Shown here piece by piece: positions 17,177 to 25,070 of a stretch of 64,000 nucleotides of DNA (position 1 is its first letter; each line of letters starts with the position of its first letter). The stretch spans positions 62,001 to 126,000 of the forward strand of contig CAJQPP010000050.1 of NCBI GenBank assembly GCA_905480235.1. Reading direction: 5' to 3'. This DNA comes from an uncultured Pirellulaceae bacterium. Lineage in GTDB: Bacteria > Planctomycetota > Planctomycetia > Pirellulales > Pirellulaceae. A model generated the notes under the pieces. It was not told the DNA's origin. It saw only the letters and a program-made list of their open reading frames with translations, and did not search any database. The translations under genes and the position numbers were made by a program.

Positions 17177-18412
17177 ATGCCCAAGCCAAAGACCAGATCG
17201 ACCGCGCAAAAGACTCACGCTGCCATGGACGCTCCGCAGTACCGCTTGCAAAAATTCCTTGCGCAGGCGGGCTTGGGAAGCCGCCGAGAATGCGAGGAGT
17301 TAATTACGGAGGGGCGCGTTACGATCGGCGGCCAAGTCTTCAAAAAACTGGGGACTCAGGTACCGGCCGACGCTGAAAACGTGCGCGTCGACGGCAGCAA
17401 GGTGCTGCCCAGCCGGCCACAGTACTTCATGGTGCATAAACCGACCGGCGTGCTTTCGACTTGCCAGGACCCCGAGGGTCGCCGGCGAGTCATTGATTTA
17501 ATTAAAACGGATCAACGCGTCTACAACGTCGGCCGCCTCGATAAATCAAGTGAAGGGCTGATCCTCGTCACCAATGATGGTGATTTGGCCAATCGGTTGA
17601 CGCATCCCAGATACGGCGTCAAGAAAACGTATCACGTGACGGTCGTCGGTAATCCCAAATGGAGCGACTTGCAGCAATTAAAGCGGGGAATCCGTTTGGC
17701 GGAAGCCGTGGCTCAGGTTTCCGAAGTAAAGGTTCGCAAAAGACGCCGCGATTCCTGCGATCTGGTATTAACGCTGGAAGAGGGACGGAATCGCGAAATT
17801 CGACGTCTGTTGGCGCACATCGGGCACAAGGTGACCCGTCTGCGACGAGTGGCCATCGGTCCCTTGCAGTTGGGTAACTTGAAAGCCGGCGATTACCGTC
17901 GCTTGGAGTACCCCGAGGTAGAGGCCCTGAAGAAAGCTTCCGCCACGGTGCAAACGCGGAAAACCCGTCGCTCGCGACCCGTGGAAACCAGCCAGTTGGA
18001 TAGCGAGAAAATTCGCAAGAAAAAAGCGGCAGCCGCGGAAGCATCGGGCAAAGGAAAGAAGACAGTTGGCGCAAAGAAGAAGCGACCTCTGAAATCAGCC
18101 GACTCAAAAACTCCAACGACCAAAAGCTCAGGTGGCAAAAGAGCAACGACCAAAAGCTCAGCTGGCAAAAGAACAACGACCAAGAGTTCGACGAGCAGGA
18201 AACGCAAGACGTCCAAAAAGGGAGCTGCCTCTAAAAAGCGACCTTTGCAAACCGCCTCCCGTCGAGGTGAGGGTCGAATGACAAGCGCAACTGGTAAGGG
18301 CTCCGCCTCACGGAAGAAGTCCGCGGGGGGGCAAAAGAAAACCGCCGGCGCTAAAAAGCGAACCAGCGGTCGAGTGTCATCAAGTAAGGGTCGTAAGCCG
18401 AGACGCAAATAG
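17177..18412 (+). CDS. rluB: RluB-type rRNA pseudouridine synthase with basic tail
   Basis: 411 aa. An N-terminal S4 RNA-binding domain (about 22-75, YRLQKFLAQAGLGSRRECEE) is followed by the RsuA/RluB catalytic domain with NVGRLDKSSEGL, catalytic Asp122, and the C-terminal EEGRNREIRRLL. By homology it isomerises uridine in 23S rRNA. Residues from about 253 onward are an extra Lys/Arg/Ser/Thr-rich tail of about 160 residues containing decapeptide repeats (TTKSSGGKRA type), resembling histone-H1-like tails and probably binding nucleic acid. Assigning RluB rather than RluE/RsuA rests on domain architecture. Converges on rpsT. Confidence 0.9.
   Translation: MPKPKTRSTAQKTHAAMDAPQYRLQKFLAQAGLGSRRECEELITEGRVTIGGQVFKKLGTQVPADAENVRVDGSKVLPSRPQYFMVHKPTGVLSTCQDPEGRRRVIDLIKTDQRVYNVGRLDKSSEGLILVTNDGDLANRLTHPRYGVKKTYHVTVVGNPKWSDLQQLKRGIRLAEAVAQVSEVKVRKRRRDSCDLVLTLEEGRNREIRRLLAHIGHKVTRLRRVAIGPLQLGNLKAGDYRRLEYPEVEALKKASATVQTRKTRRSRPVETSQLDSEKIRKKKAAAAEASGKGKKTVGAKKKRPLKSADSKTPTTKSSGGKRATTKSSAGKRTTTKSSTSRKRKTSKKGAASKKRPLQTASRRGEGRMTSATGKGSASRKKSAGGQKKTAGAKKRTSGRVSSSKGRKPRRK
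18116..18188 (+). repeat. rluB: 30-bp tandem repeats in the rluB tail
   Basis: Two nearly identical 30-bp units (18116-18145 and 18146-18175) and a diverged partial third (from 18176) begin with ACGACCAAAAGCTCA or a close variant. Each encodes TTKSS followed by a GGKRA- or AGKRT-like half. The unit is a multiple of three, so copy-number change would keep the reading frame and only lengthen the basic tail. Confidence 0.85.
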
Positions 18413-18428
18413 ATCGCTCGGCGGATTG

Positions 18429-18466
18429 AGCGACCTCTGCCGGTTTTCGACGGGGTCGCTTTGTTC
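18429..18466 (+). terminator. Stem-loop terminator candidate after rluB
   Basis: AGCGACC (18429-18435) pairs with GGTCGCT (18454-18460); an inner CCG/CGG pairing lies inside, and TTTGTT follows on the + strand. It starts 16 bp past the rluB stop and ends just before the convergent rpsT stop, as expected for a terminator between converging genes. The U-tract is short and interrupted. Confidence 0.5.
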
Positions 18467-18469
18467 GGC

Positions 18470-18739
18470 TTAGCTACTTTTGGCGGACTTGAGCTTCTTT
18501 TGCAAGCGGGACTTGTAGCGGGCTGCCGTGTTCTTATGGATCACTTTGGCCGAACCGGCCTTGTCCAACTTCACGGAGGCCACAGCAAATTCTTTGTCTG
18601 CGGAATCCATGTCTCCCGCCTCAACTGCGGTGTGAACTTTTTTGATCTGGGTCCGCAAAGCGGATTTCACAGAACGGTTTCGAGAGCGACGTACCTTGTC
18701 TTGGCGGAGTCGTTTTTTCGCGCTTTTGGTATTTGGCAT
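18470..18739 (-). CDS. rpsT: 30S ribosomal protein S20
   Basis: 89-aa primary 16S-rRNA-binding protein of the small subunit. The N-terminus is the classic MPNTKSAKKRLRQ, which fixes the start at 18739; an in-frame TTG 18 nt upstream is not needed. Lys/Arg-rich throughout, and ends KLKSAKSS. Monocistronic, with its own promoter-like sequence at 18803-18831. No strong Shine-Dalgarno. Confidence 0.96.
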   Translation of the reverse strand: MPNTKSAKKRLRQDKVRRSRNRSVKSALRTQIKKVHTAVEAGDMDSADKEFAVASVKLDKAGSAKVIHKNTAARYKSRLQKKLKSAKSS

Positions 18740-18802
18740 AAGAGTATTGTGTTTCAAATGTTAAGTCGGGCGGTTCTTCCACCCCAAAATTTGCAGCTCA
18801 GT

Positions 18803-18831
18803 AATATCGCTGATCGGTCCCGCTTTGTCTA
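18803..18831 (-). promoter_or_regulatory. Sigma-70-like promoter for rpsT
   Basis: On the minus strand TAGACA (5 of 6 to the -35 consensus; 18826-18831) is followed after 17 nt by GATATT (4 of 6; 18803-18808). The predicted start of transcription would lie about 55-60 nt before the rpsT ATG. Spacing is ideal, and a lone ribosomal-protein gene needs its own promoter. Not tested. Confidence 0.4.
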
Positions 18832-18887
18832 GCGATAAAATCGGGCCTTCAGCAGGTCCAGGTGCCGGTTTCTAACGACGCCGGCGA

Positions 18888-19940
18888 TCACCTCTGGAAT
18901 ATCGGCAGATATCCCTTATCCAATTGAAGGATGATCAAATTACAGCTGGATACGTAAGAATCCGCGATATTTCCCCCAGTCCAGTTCCCTTCGCCACGTT
19001 GCTCGCGGACGATTTTATCGTAAAGACGATCTCGAAAGGGCTCCCAAACCTCGCTTTTTTGGCGGTAAACGACTTGGGCGTAATACAAATACGTGTAATG
19101 CCAATGTCCGTAACGAGCCCCTTTTCCCAAATCATGAAGGTGTTTCTTGCAGAAATTCCACATCGGCTCGATGTGCTCGCTTTCATAATCACCCGCATTG
19201 TAGAGCGCGGAAAGGGCTGCCGCGGTAATGGCATGCCGTGAGGTCCCTTTGGTGCGGGAGCTGTAAGAGATGCCACCGTCGACGTTTTTGCATTCATAAA
19301 TGTATTGTCGGGCCCGCAGGATAGAATCCTTGGGAACCAGAATGCCGGCGTTTCGGCAGGCTCTCAGCCCCTGAACTTGGGTGATGGTCGTGGAGCCTTC
19401 ATCGAAAGTGCTGTTTTCGGTAGCGCTGACGTATCCCCAGCCACCGGATCGGGTTTGCGCGTTGACGCTGAAATCGACCGATTTTTGAAGGATCTCTGTC
19501 AGCTCCTCGCGGCGATCTTCGTCCTCCTCCTCACCTAATACCTGAGACAGAAATAACATGGAAAACCCATGGCCGTAGGTGTAGCGGTTGTCGCGGAGGG
19601 GGTCACCGATCAGACCGTTGGGTCGGCTTTTGGTGATTAAATAGTCGACCGCCCGACGAATGTTCTCGGACCAGGGTCCCTGAGTTGCCGTGGAGCCGGA
19701 GCAGATCATGGCCGTTCCCGCCAGTGCGGTCATGGCCGTCGGGTAGGTGGGGTGAGTCCAGTGTCCCAAGCGGGTTTGTTGGCTAGCCAGCCAGCTGAGG
19801 CCTTGGTCGATGGAACGCTGCCAGTTCTCGTTGTAGCTGGAGGTGGCGGCCTGAGTTGGCCGCAAGCCCAAGAGGCTGCCGCCCAGCAACGCGGATGACG
19901 CCAACATCATCCTTCGGGATAAACGATAGGGAGTTTGCAA
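18888..19940 (-). CDS. Tat-exported prenyltransferase/cyclase-fold (alpha-toroid) protein
   Basis: 350 aa. The N-terminus LSRRMMLASSALLGGSLLGL is a twin-arginine signal (Arg9-Arg10), so the protein is exported folded. The mature part has repeated alpha-hairpin segments typical of the prenyltransferase/squalene-cyclase toroid: GLSWLASQQTRLGHW, ITQVQGLRACRNAGI, SVDFSVNAQTRSGGWGY and KIVREQRGEGNWTGG. The acidic DxDD motif of squalene-hopene cyclases is not visible, so cyclase activity is doubtful; binding or enzymatic roles remain open. Many planctomycetes carry several such secreted toroid proteins. It follows rpsT on the same strand but belongs to a separate unit. Confidence 0.82.
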   Translation of the reverse strand: MQTPYRLSRRMMLASSALLGGSLLGLRPTQAATSSYNENWQRSIDQGLSWLASQQTRLGHWTHPTYPTAMTALAGTAMICSGSTATQGPWSENIRRAVDYLITKSRPNGLIGDPLRDNRYTYGHGFSMLFLSQVLGEEEDEDRREELTEILQKSVDFSVNAQTRSGGWGYVSATENSTFDEGSTTITQVQGLRACRNAGILVPKDSILRARQYIYECKNVDGGISYSSRTKGTSRHAITAAALSALYNAGDYESEHIEPMWNFCKKHLHDLGKGARYGHWHYTYLYYAQVVYRQKSEVWEPFRDRLYDKIVREQRGEGNWTGGNIADSYVSSCNLIILQLDKGYLPIFQR

Positions 19941-20098
19941 GATGCGGGGGCTCCTAATTCACGGTGACCCACTAATTGTACAGTTGCAGACCGTCGAATG
20001 GACAAGACCAGTTTGGCAAAGCGACACTGAAATGGCGTAGAAAAACGCAATTTGCCCGAGTTGAGAGGGAGCTCTACGCGAAAGTCCGCAAAATGCGG

Positions 20099-20302
20099 TC
20101 AAACCTGTTCGCGGAATGTGAAGAAACTGAGCATTCCCAGGATCGCAGCCGAGACGCTAAAGACGATATCAATTCCTGTGTGAGCGCCCCGAAAAGGCGC
20201 GGCACTCTCCATCCCGGCTATGCTTAAAAGCAGATCGGAGAAGAAGAGTAAAAAAACAAGGATGGATATAACCAGAGCGGTTAAACACAAAGCCTTGGGC
20301 AT
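20099..20302 (-). CDS. Small two-TM membrane protein
   Basis: 67 aa, two predicted TM helices: ALCLTALVISILVFLLFFSDLLL and a second around IVFSVSAAILGMLSF, ending FTFREQV. The start at 20302 is chosen because GGCAGGA lies 9 nt upstream; ATG at 20311 is too close to that site. The sequence resembles short membrane proteins I associate with planctomycete genomes, function unknown. A good sigma-70-like promoter stands at 20381-20408, which supports a real gene. Confidence 0.7.
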   Translation of the reverse strand: MPKALCLTALVISILVFLLFFSDLLLSIAGMESAAPFRGAHTGIDIVFSVSAAILGMLSFFTFREQV

Positions 20303-20380
20303 CGAGGTCATTCCTGCCATGATTAATCCATGGCTACACAAGAGTATTCGGCAAATTCAGAAGCTGGTCCGTTCAAGGTT

Positions 20381-20408
20381 AGTATAGTTGCCGTGCGGAC
20401 CATGTCAC
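20381..20408 (-). promoter_or_regulatory. Sigma-70-like promoter for the small membrane protein
   Basis: Minus strand: GTGACA (5 of 6, at 20403-20408), a 16-nt spacer, then TATACT (5 of 6, at 20381-20386). A transcript would start about 70 nt before the ATG at 20302. One of the best consensus matches in the window. Confidence 0.5.
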
Positions 20409-20613
20409 GCCACCTATTTATGGATCGTATAATCCCAGCCAATAATTTACCCTTGTCAAACGATTGTGCGAGGGGAATGGCTTGTTGCGAGTGGGAATTT
20501 ACCATTCTTAACGATAATACAGGTATCTAAGGCAATCTTTGGGTATATGAAAGAGGTCACTGAGCCTGTAATTGAGCCTTCGGGATGCTGTCGGGGATTC
20601 TTAAAAGGGTCGA

Positions 20614-20642
20614 TTGACAGGAGGCTGTGGCTGGGTTGTACT
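20614..20642 (+). promoter_or_regulatory. Sigma-70-like promoter for coaD
   Basis: A perfect TTGACA at 20614-20619, a 17-nt spacer and TGTACT (4 of 6) at 20637-20642. The predicted leader is about 65 nt and contains the GGGCG/CGCCC hairpin. No other gene start lies downstream before coaD. Confidence 0.5.
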
Positions 20643-20712
20643 TGGATTTTGGGTGCCGAGGGCGTTTTCGCCCCTAAAATAATCCTTTCTCGACAAGGAC
20701 AGGTTTGCCTCC

Positions 20713-21213
20713 ATGTCACGAAAAGCAGTTTACACGGGGTCGTTCGATCCGATCACCTTGGGCCACCTGAATGTCATCGAACGAGGCAGGCAGTTGTTCG
20801 ATGAACTCATCGTTGGCATCGGCCGCAATGCAGAGAAAGCTGCTCTGTTTGCGCCTGATGAACGTTTGGACCTGGTACGCCGCGTAACTCGGGACATGGA
20901 TAATGTACGGGTCGAAGTATTCGACGGCTTGGCGGTCGATTTTGTCCGCCATATGGGGGCCCGCATCATGGTGCGTGGAGTACGTCCCCTCACCGATATC
21001 GCAGCCGAGTTCACGATGACGATGGCGAATCGTCAGTTGGCCGACGACTTGGAGACGGTATTCTTGATGGCTGACGCCCGTTTTGCACATGTCTCCAGTT
21101 CTTTAATTAAACAGGTGGCTCCGCTGGCTGATGACTGGCAGATGGCACGCTTTATTCCCGAAGAAATTATTCCGGCATTGCGTGGAAAGTTGGCTGGACC
21201 GAACAAGCCATAA
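20713..21213 (+). CDS. coaD: Phosphopantetheine adenylyltransferase
   Basis: Transfers AMP from ATP to 4'-phosphopantetheine, the fourth step of CoA synthesis. 166 aa, the normal size. The nucleotidyltransferase motif TGSFDPITLGHL is at 8-19, RGVRPLTDIAAEF follows in the middle, and HVSSSLIKQVA closes the active site. Monocistronic: own promoter candidate upstream, terminator candidates immediately downstream, convergent with mdh. Confidence 0.96.
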   Translation: MSRKAVYTGSFDPITLGHLNVIERGRQLFDELIVGIGRNAEKAALFAPDERLDLVRRVTRDMDNVRVEVFDGLAVDFVRHMGARIMVRGVRPLTDIAAEFTMTMANRQLADDLETVFLMADARFAHVSSSLIKQVAPLADDWQMARFIPEEIIPALRGKLAGPNKP

Positions 21214-21237
21214 AAAAAGATGGCTTGAGTAAAGCCA
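21212..21237 (-). terminator. Rho-independent terminator of mdh overlapping coaD stop
   Basis: On the minus strand TGGCTT, a 5-nt loop and AAGCCA (21221-21237) are followed by TC and then seven T (21212-21218). This is a textbook intrinsic terminator for mdh, whose stop codon is about 90 bp upstream. The T-tract is provided by the A-run that includes the last base pairs of the coaD stop codon. Confidence 0.7.
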
Positions 21238-21259
21238 CCTTGAGGATCCCGCCGCCTGC

Positions 21260-21316
21260 CCACGGTGTCTCTCCGCGAATCGCAATGAGAACACCGTGGC
21301 CAACGGGGTTATTTTA
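21260..21316 (+). terminator. Stem-loop terminator of coaD
   Basis: CCACGGTGT (21260-21268) pairs perfectly with ACACCGTGG (21291-21299), with extra CTC/GAG pairing inside after a one-base bulge, and is followed by TTATTTT about 10 nt later. Located 46 bp past the coaD stop and 28 bp before the mdh stop. The stem is symmetric and could act in both directions. Confidence 0.6.
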
Positions 21317-21326
21317 ATGTGGGGTA

Positions 21327-22304
21327 TTAAAGCAGGTCTTTGACTTCATCTCTTTCTTCGCGAAGTTCCTGAGCCGTTGCATCCATCCGTTCTCGGCTGA
21401 AGTCGTTGATTTCCAATCCTTGGACAATGGAGTATTCTCCGTTCTCGCAGGTGCAGGGGAAGGAATAGATCAGACCTTCATCGATGCCGTAGCTACCATC
21501 GCTGGGCACGCCCATGCTGACCCAATCGCCTGCCGCGGTACCATGCATCCAAGTGTGGAAGTGATCAATGGCAGCGTTGGCCGCGGAGGCGGCGCTGGAA
21601 GCCCCGCGAGCTTCGATGATGGCGGCACCGCGTTGCTGAACTTGGGGGATGAAATCTCCCTCGTACCAAGCCGAGTCCACTAATTCCATGGCGGGTTTTT
21701 CGTTAACCACGGTGTGGTGCAGATCCGGATATTGCGTTGCGGAGTGATTGCCCCAAATGATCATTTTGCTGATATCGCTGGAAGCCGCGTTTGTTTTGCC
21801 CGCCAATTGGCTGATGGCACGGTTGTGATCCAGACGGGTCATGGCAGTAATATTGCCCGCTTTTACGTTCGGGGCATTCGCTGAGGTGATCAAGGCGTTG
21901 GTGTTGGCTGGGTTGCCGACCACCAGGATGCGTATGTCGCTTTTCGCATTCGCGTTAATCGCTTTTCCTTGAACGGAAAAGATCTCCGAGTTAGCCGACA
22001 AAAGGTCTTTTCTCAGCATGCCTTTTTTTCGTGGCATGGCACCCACCAATACCGCGAAATCCGCATCTGCGAACGCCTTATTGGGATCGTCGGTGGCTAC
22101 GATTCCCTGCAGCAGAGGAAACGCACAATCGTCCAGTTCCATGCAGACACCGCGAAGGGCATTCATGGCCGGAGGTATTTCCAGCAATTGCAGAATCACG
22201 GGTTGGTCAGGGCCCAGCATATTGCCTGCCGCTATGCGAAACAAAAGCCCGTAACTGATCTGACCTGCTGCTCCCGTGACCGAGACGCGTACCGGTGCCT
22301 TCAT
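21327..22304 (-). CDS. mdh: Malate dehydrogenase
   Basis: NAD-dependent oxidation of malate to oxaloacetate in the TCA cycle. 325 aa from ATG 22304, which has GAGGAG 7 nt upstream, the best Shine-Dalgarno in this part; an in-frame start at 22460 is rejected. Seen: [19 protein letters not shown] (NAD site), [18 protein letters not shown] (active-site loop), [19 protein letters not shown] and [11 protein letters not shown] with the catalytic His. This is the cytosolic/NADP-like Mdh subgroup rather than the LDH-like one. Monocistronic, with a clear terminator. Confidence 0.96.
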   Translation of the reverse strand: MKAPVRVSVTGAAGQISYGLLFRIAAGNMLGPDQPVILQLLEIPPAMNALRGVCMELDDCAFPLLQGIVATDDPNKAFADADFAVLVGAMPRKKGMLRKDLLSANSEIFSVQGKAINANAKSDIRILVVGNPANTNALITSANAPNVKAGNITAMTRLDHNRAISQLAGKTNAASSDISKMIIWGNHSATQYPDLHHTVVNEKPAMELVDSAWYEGDFIPQVQQRGAAIIEARGASSAASAANAAIDHFHTWMHGTAAGDWVSMGVPSDGSYGIDEGLIYSFPCTCENGEYSIVQGLEINDFSRERMDATAQELREERDEVKDLL

Positions 22305-22481
22305 GACAAAACTCCTCGGCGGATGCCGTAGATGAAATAAGAAGATGGTGGTTGGTTGTTGTTTCCGCAAATTCTGGCGATTCAGCGTTTTGTCGCAAGG
22401 GGCGAAATTCACGAAATCCCACAAGACCGCGGAACAATCGTCGCGGCCTGTCTTCCGCACCCCTGATTTACCGAGGCTTAT

Positions 22482-23339
22482 TCAATCGAGATGGGACAGG
22501 TCCACCGCATCTTGGCTGCGGGATTGTCGAGATTGCTTGTTGCGAAAATTGAGCCATTGCCACCCCACCATAGCGATCAGGAAAACCACCATGCCGCCCC
22601 AAAACAAGCCAATCAATGAATCTGCCGAGCTTTGAAAGCTACCCTCAACCGGCTTGGCCAACGAGCCGATGCCAAACACGATCGGATTGGGACGCCGTAA
22701 TTCGTCGGAAATTTCGCGCGTTTCAATCGTTTTGTGCGCCCAGTTTTTAAGGAAAAAACCAGGCAGCGAAATGGAAGCTTGGTCAGGGTTATCCCGCAAA
22801 CAGGCTGGCAAGTCAAAAAGCAGCAAAGTAATGCCGTAAGTACCACTCAAAACGACTGTTCCCTCCGCTGCCTTGAGTTGGAAATTGGTTTTGTTGGTGG
22901 AAACAAACAGGTCGACTTGATAATAGGTTGCCGTTCCAAGCGCTGCTTGCAATCTTGGCGAGGTGATTTTGATCGGGGTGATCCGGCGCACGTTTCCCTG
23001 CAATAAAGCGTAATCTCCGGTGTGCGCCCGCGGCGAACTGAGCACGTCTCGCAAATTGAAAGGGGACGCGGTCACCTCGGGTGGATGGGCGTCGAATTGA
23101 ATCGTCGCCTTGGCCATCGCCTCGAAAAGCGCCCCCTCCGATGCAGTGAAAGCCTGCAAGGACCCATTTCTTACATTGCCCAACAGCTCACTATTGACGC
23201 CGACCTCGGCAAGTAGGGAGGGGCCAGGGTTGGATTGTGCGGATGAAAGAGCGGGTCGCAACAAGCAAAGCAACACACTGGCCAGTATGACCGCTGGGAA
23301 AGTTGGCTTGGGAATCCGGAACAAGGGGACGTGTTTCAC
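22482..23339 (-). CDS. Exported single-TM protein, twin-domain pair member B
   Basis: 285 aa, no named family. A signal peptide (AVILASVLLCLLRPALSSAQ) is followed by a periplasmic domain and a C-terminal TM helix (about 244-262) with a basic cytoplasmic tail. The central segment (about 95-205: DVLSSPRAHTGDYALLQGNVRRI ... TYYQVDL ... GFFLKNW) has the same spaced pattern as residues 272-368 of the upstream partner. Its start codon overlaps the stop of that partner by 4 bp (ATGA), so the two are translationally coupled. Function unknown; it is not related to mdh, which lies 177 bp downstream. Confidence 0.75.
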   Translation of the reverse strand: MKHVPLFRIPKPTFPAVILASVLLCLLRPALSSAQSNPGPSLLAEVGVNSELLGNVRNGSLQAFTASEGALFEAMAKATIQFDAHPPEVTASPFNLRDVLSSPRAHTGDYALLQGNVRRITPIKITSPRLQAALGTATYYQVDLFVSTNKTNFQLKAAEGTVVLSGTYGITLLLFDLPACLRDNPDQASISLPGFFLKNWAHKTIETREISDELRRPNPIVFGIGSLAKPVEGSFQSSADSLIGLFWGGMVVFLIAMVGWQWLNFRNKQSRQSRSQDAVDLSHLD

Positions 23340-24784
23340 GCTTGGTCGCTCGAATCCGAGGGAGGATCCCCCATTTCGTCGCTTAGTCTTTGCAGTTTTT
23401 CGGACGTCGTTTCGACACGACCGTCCTCTTGCAGAATTTGGAACCCTTTTTCCAGGCTGTTTTTACGGGGGAGCGATCGGGCGGTCGTGAGCGTGGTTCG
23501 GTAGACGTAAAAAGCAATCAGCAAAGCAACAACGGAAATCAGGGTAATTGAAAAAATGATTGTGCTGGCGCTCGGCAGGGAGGTTTTTGTACTGGTAGAT
23601 GCGTTTGGGTCGGCAACCGCTTCCACCATGGCGGTTAACAAAACCGGCGCGAAAGCAGCTTCATTTCCCTTTTTTTGCGACGCGTTGAAAAGTCGATTCT
23701 TAAAAAATCTGGCGGTCGTTGTCACGGGCTGCCTGACTTCCCGCATCGTTTCGTCTGGTTCGCCCATCAGCGATTCCGGGGCTACCAGTGTGTAGACACA
23801 AAATGGATAGATGGAAGGGTGGTCGGGCTTGATCCAAACAACATAGTAATTTTCAATCCCGATCGCATTGTAGGAGGCTTCGACGCGTTCCACTCTCATC
23901 GCGGTGCCGTTGATGCGAATGTTTTCACCGCGCCACGCATCTGGTTGGGCGATGAGTTGGGTTACCGTTGCTGATACGGCATTGTCCTGAGACAGCGGCT
24001 GATCAAATATTTGAGACCAGGCAGCGAACCATGCATACGCTTCCCTGCCCCGCTCGATCGGAGTTTTATCTTGAATCAATGTCTCGGCGGTTTGGTTCAG
24101 CAGAGGCTTTAGCTGTCGCACTTCGTCATTTATTAAATCAACGTTTGGTCGATTGGCAATTACAGCTTCGATGGCTGGCAACCACGACTCCGACCACACC
24201 TTTTGAAACGCCTTCAATTTTTCGGGATGGTCGGATTCCTGTTCGACAAACTTTTTGTGAAACACCATGATGCGATTTACCACCGGGCGAACTGCCGCGG
24301 TCGAACCCAACGGTAGATCGGTTTGAGCGGTCGCGGCCTCGATCAGATTGAAAAGCCGAACTTGCTGTTGTCCGTCCAGTTGCTTTAGCAAGTTTCTCCA
24401 AAACTGGCGTTCCAGGTTTTCGGCGAGTGCTCTATCCCGAGATGCTGCGGTTACCGGCTGAGATGAACCGGACGCCGTTTCCGGCGTCTTGGTGGTTTGA
24501 GAGGGTGGCGGCGTGTCCACAGGAACGCCAGTCGTGTTGTTCGGTAAATCAACTTGGTCAAATTGGAACAACCAATTCCAGCTCTGTGGTTTGGAAGCAT
24601 GATTCATAGCCATCAGTACCATGACCAGGAGAAGGCACAACAATCCCAAACGCACGCCTGCTGTGCCACCCAGTGCTGAGCGGGGTTTACGACGAGTAGG
24701 TTCGCGTAAAGGCACGGACTCCGCCGCATCTTCCGAGTGATGGTCGTCCCGTTGAGGGATCGTGAACTTAATATTCCGATTCAT
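23336..24784 (-). CDS. Two-TM protein, twin-domain pair member A
   Basis: 482 aa from ATG 24784. TM1 is at about 44-60, the Pro/Thr-rich linker at 85-115, a helical region at 115-260, then a beta-rich segment 272-368 (LIAQPDAWRGENIRINGT, RVERVEA, ENYYVVWI, RFFKNRL) followed by APVLLTA and TM2 (about 407-429). This middle pattern, LxxPxAxxGxxxxxxGxxxRh ... YYxV ... FFxKN, recurs in the protein encoded just downstream. I recall similar domains in planctomycete proteins but cannot name a family. The central domain probably lies in the periplasm. Likely transcribed from a TATAAT promoter at 24824-24829. Confidence 0.75.
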   Translation of the reverse strand: MNRNIKFTIPQRDDHHSEDAAESVPLREPTRRKPRSALGGTAGVRLGLLCLLLVMVLMAMNHASKPQSWNWLFQFDQVDLPNNTTGVPVDTPPPSQTTKTPETASGSSQPVTAASRDRALAENLERQFWRNLLKQLDGQQQVRLFNLIEAATAQTDLPLGSTAAVRPVVNRIMVFHKKFVEQESDHPEKLKAFQKVWSESWLPAIEAVIANRPNVDLINDEVRQLKPLLNQTAETLIQDKTPIERGREAYAWFAAWSQIFDQPLSQDNAVSATVTQLIAQPDAWRGENIRINGTAMRVERVEASYNAIGIENYYVVWIKPDHPSIYPFCVYTLVAPESLMGEPDETMREVRQPVTTTARFFKNRLFNASQKKGNEAAFAPVLLTAMVEAVADPNASTSTKTSLPSASTIIFSITLISVVALLIAFYVYRTTLTTARSLPRKNSLEKGFQILQEDGRVETTSEKLQRLSDEMGDPPSDSSDQA

Positions 24785-24800
24785 GGGCAGCAAGCGTATT

Positions 24801-24828
24801 TTGACGTGACAACACCCCATCTTATTAT
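24801..24828 (+). promoter_or_regulatory. Promoter candidate for the TPR-ExbBD operon
   Basis: Plus strand TTGACG (5 of 6; 24801-24806), 16-nt spacer, TATTAT (5 of 6; 24823-24828). It would give a leader of about 235 nt before the gene at 25071. The -10 overlaps the minus-strand -10 of the divergent gene, so the two promoters may compete. Confidence 0.4.
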
Positions 24829-24829
24829 A
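24824..24829 (-). promoter_or_regulatory. -10 element for the twin-domain pair
   Basis: A perfect TATAAT on the minus strand, placing a transcription start roughly 33 nt before the ATG at 24784. No convincing -35 is seen at the proper distance, so it is only a candidate, perhaps needing an activator. Confidence 0.35.
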
Positions 24830-25070
24830 CTGTCATGAGACATTGTATCCGGGTCCCTTCGTTCGTTACCTAGTTGATTTTCACGGGTCTGCTGGCTACC
24901 CTTGGATAGAGTCAGGGCGTTTTCCCGTTGAGGGGTGACGTCAGTATTTCTGCTGCAGGCTCTTTGCCACTTCCCAACCTCTTCGTCTCTTGGCGACCAG
25001 GCTTTTCTGCAGCGGATGGGACTCAAAAGATTGATCTGGCCAGTATCAGTTTGTTCTTACAGGATACAAG

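Larger units (their letters stand above)
20303..20712. other. Divergent intergenic region, 410 bp
   Basis: Between the small membrane protein (-) and coaD (+). It contains a minus-strand promoter candidate at 20381-20408, a plus-strand candidate at 20614-20642, and a small hairpin GGGCG-TTTT-CGCCC near 20665-20678 in the predicted coaD leader. No ORF in it looks coding, and no RNA gene was recognised. Confidence 0.6.

Noticed and set aside
20466-20804. Plus-strand 112-codon ORF before coaD
   Set aside because: Runs out of frame into coaD and spans the predicted promoter; no motif.
22305-22460. N-terminal extension of malate dehydrogenase
   Set aside because: The strong GAGGAG site before 22304 and the position of the NAD motif favour the shorter protein.
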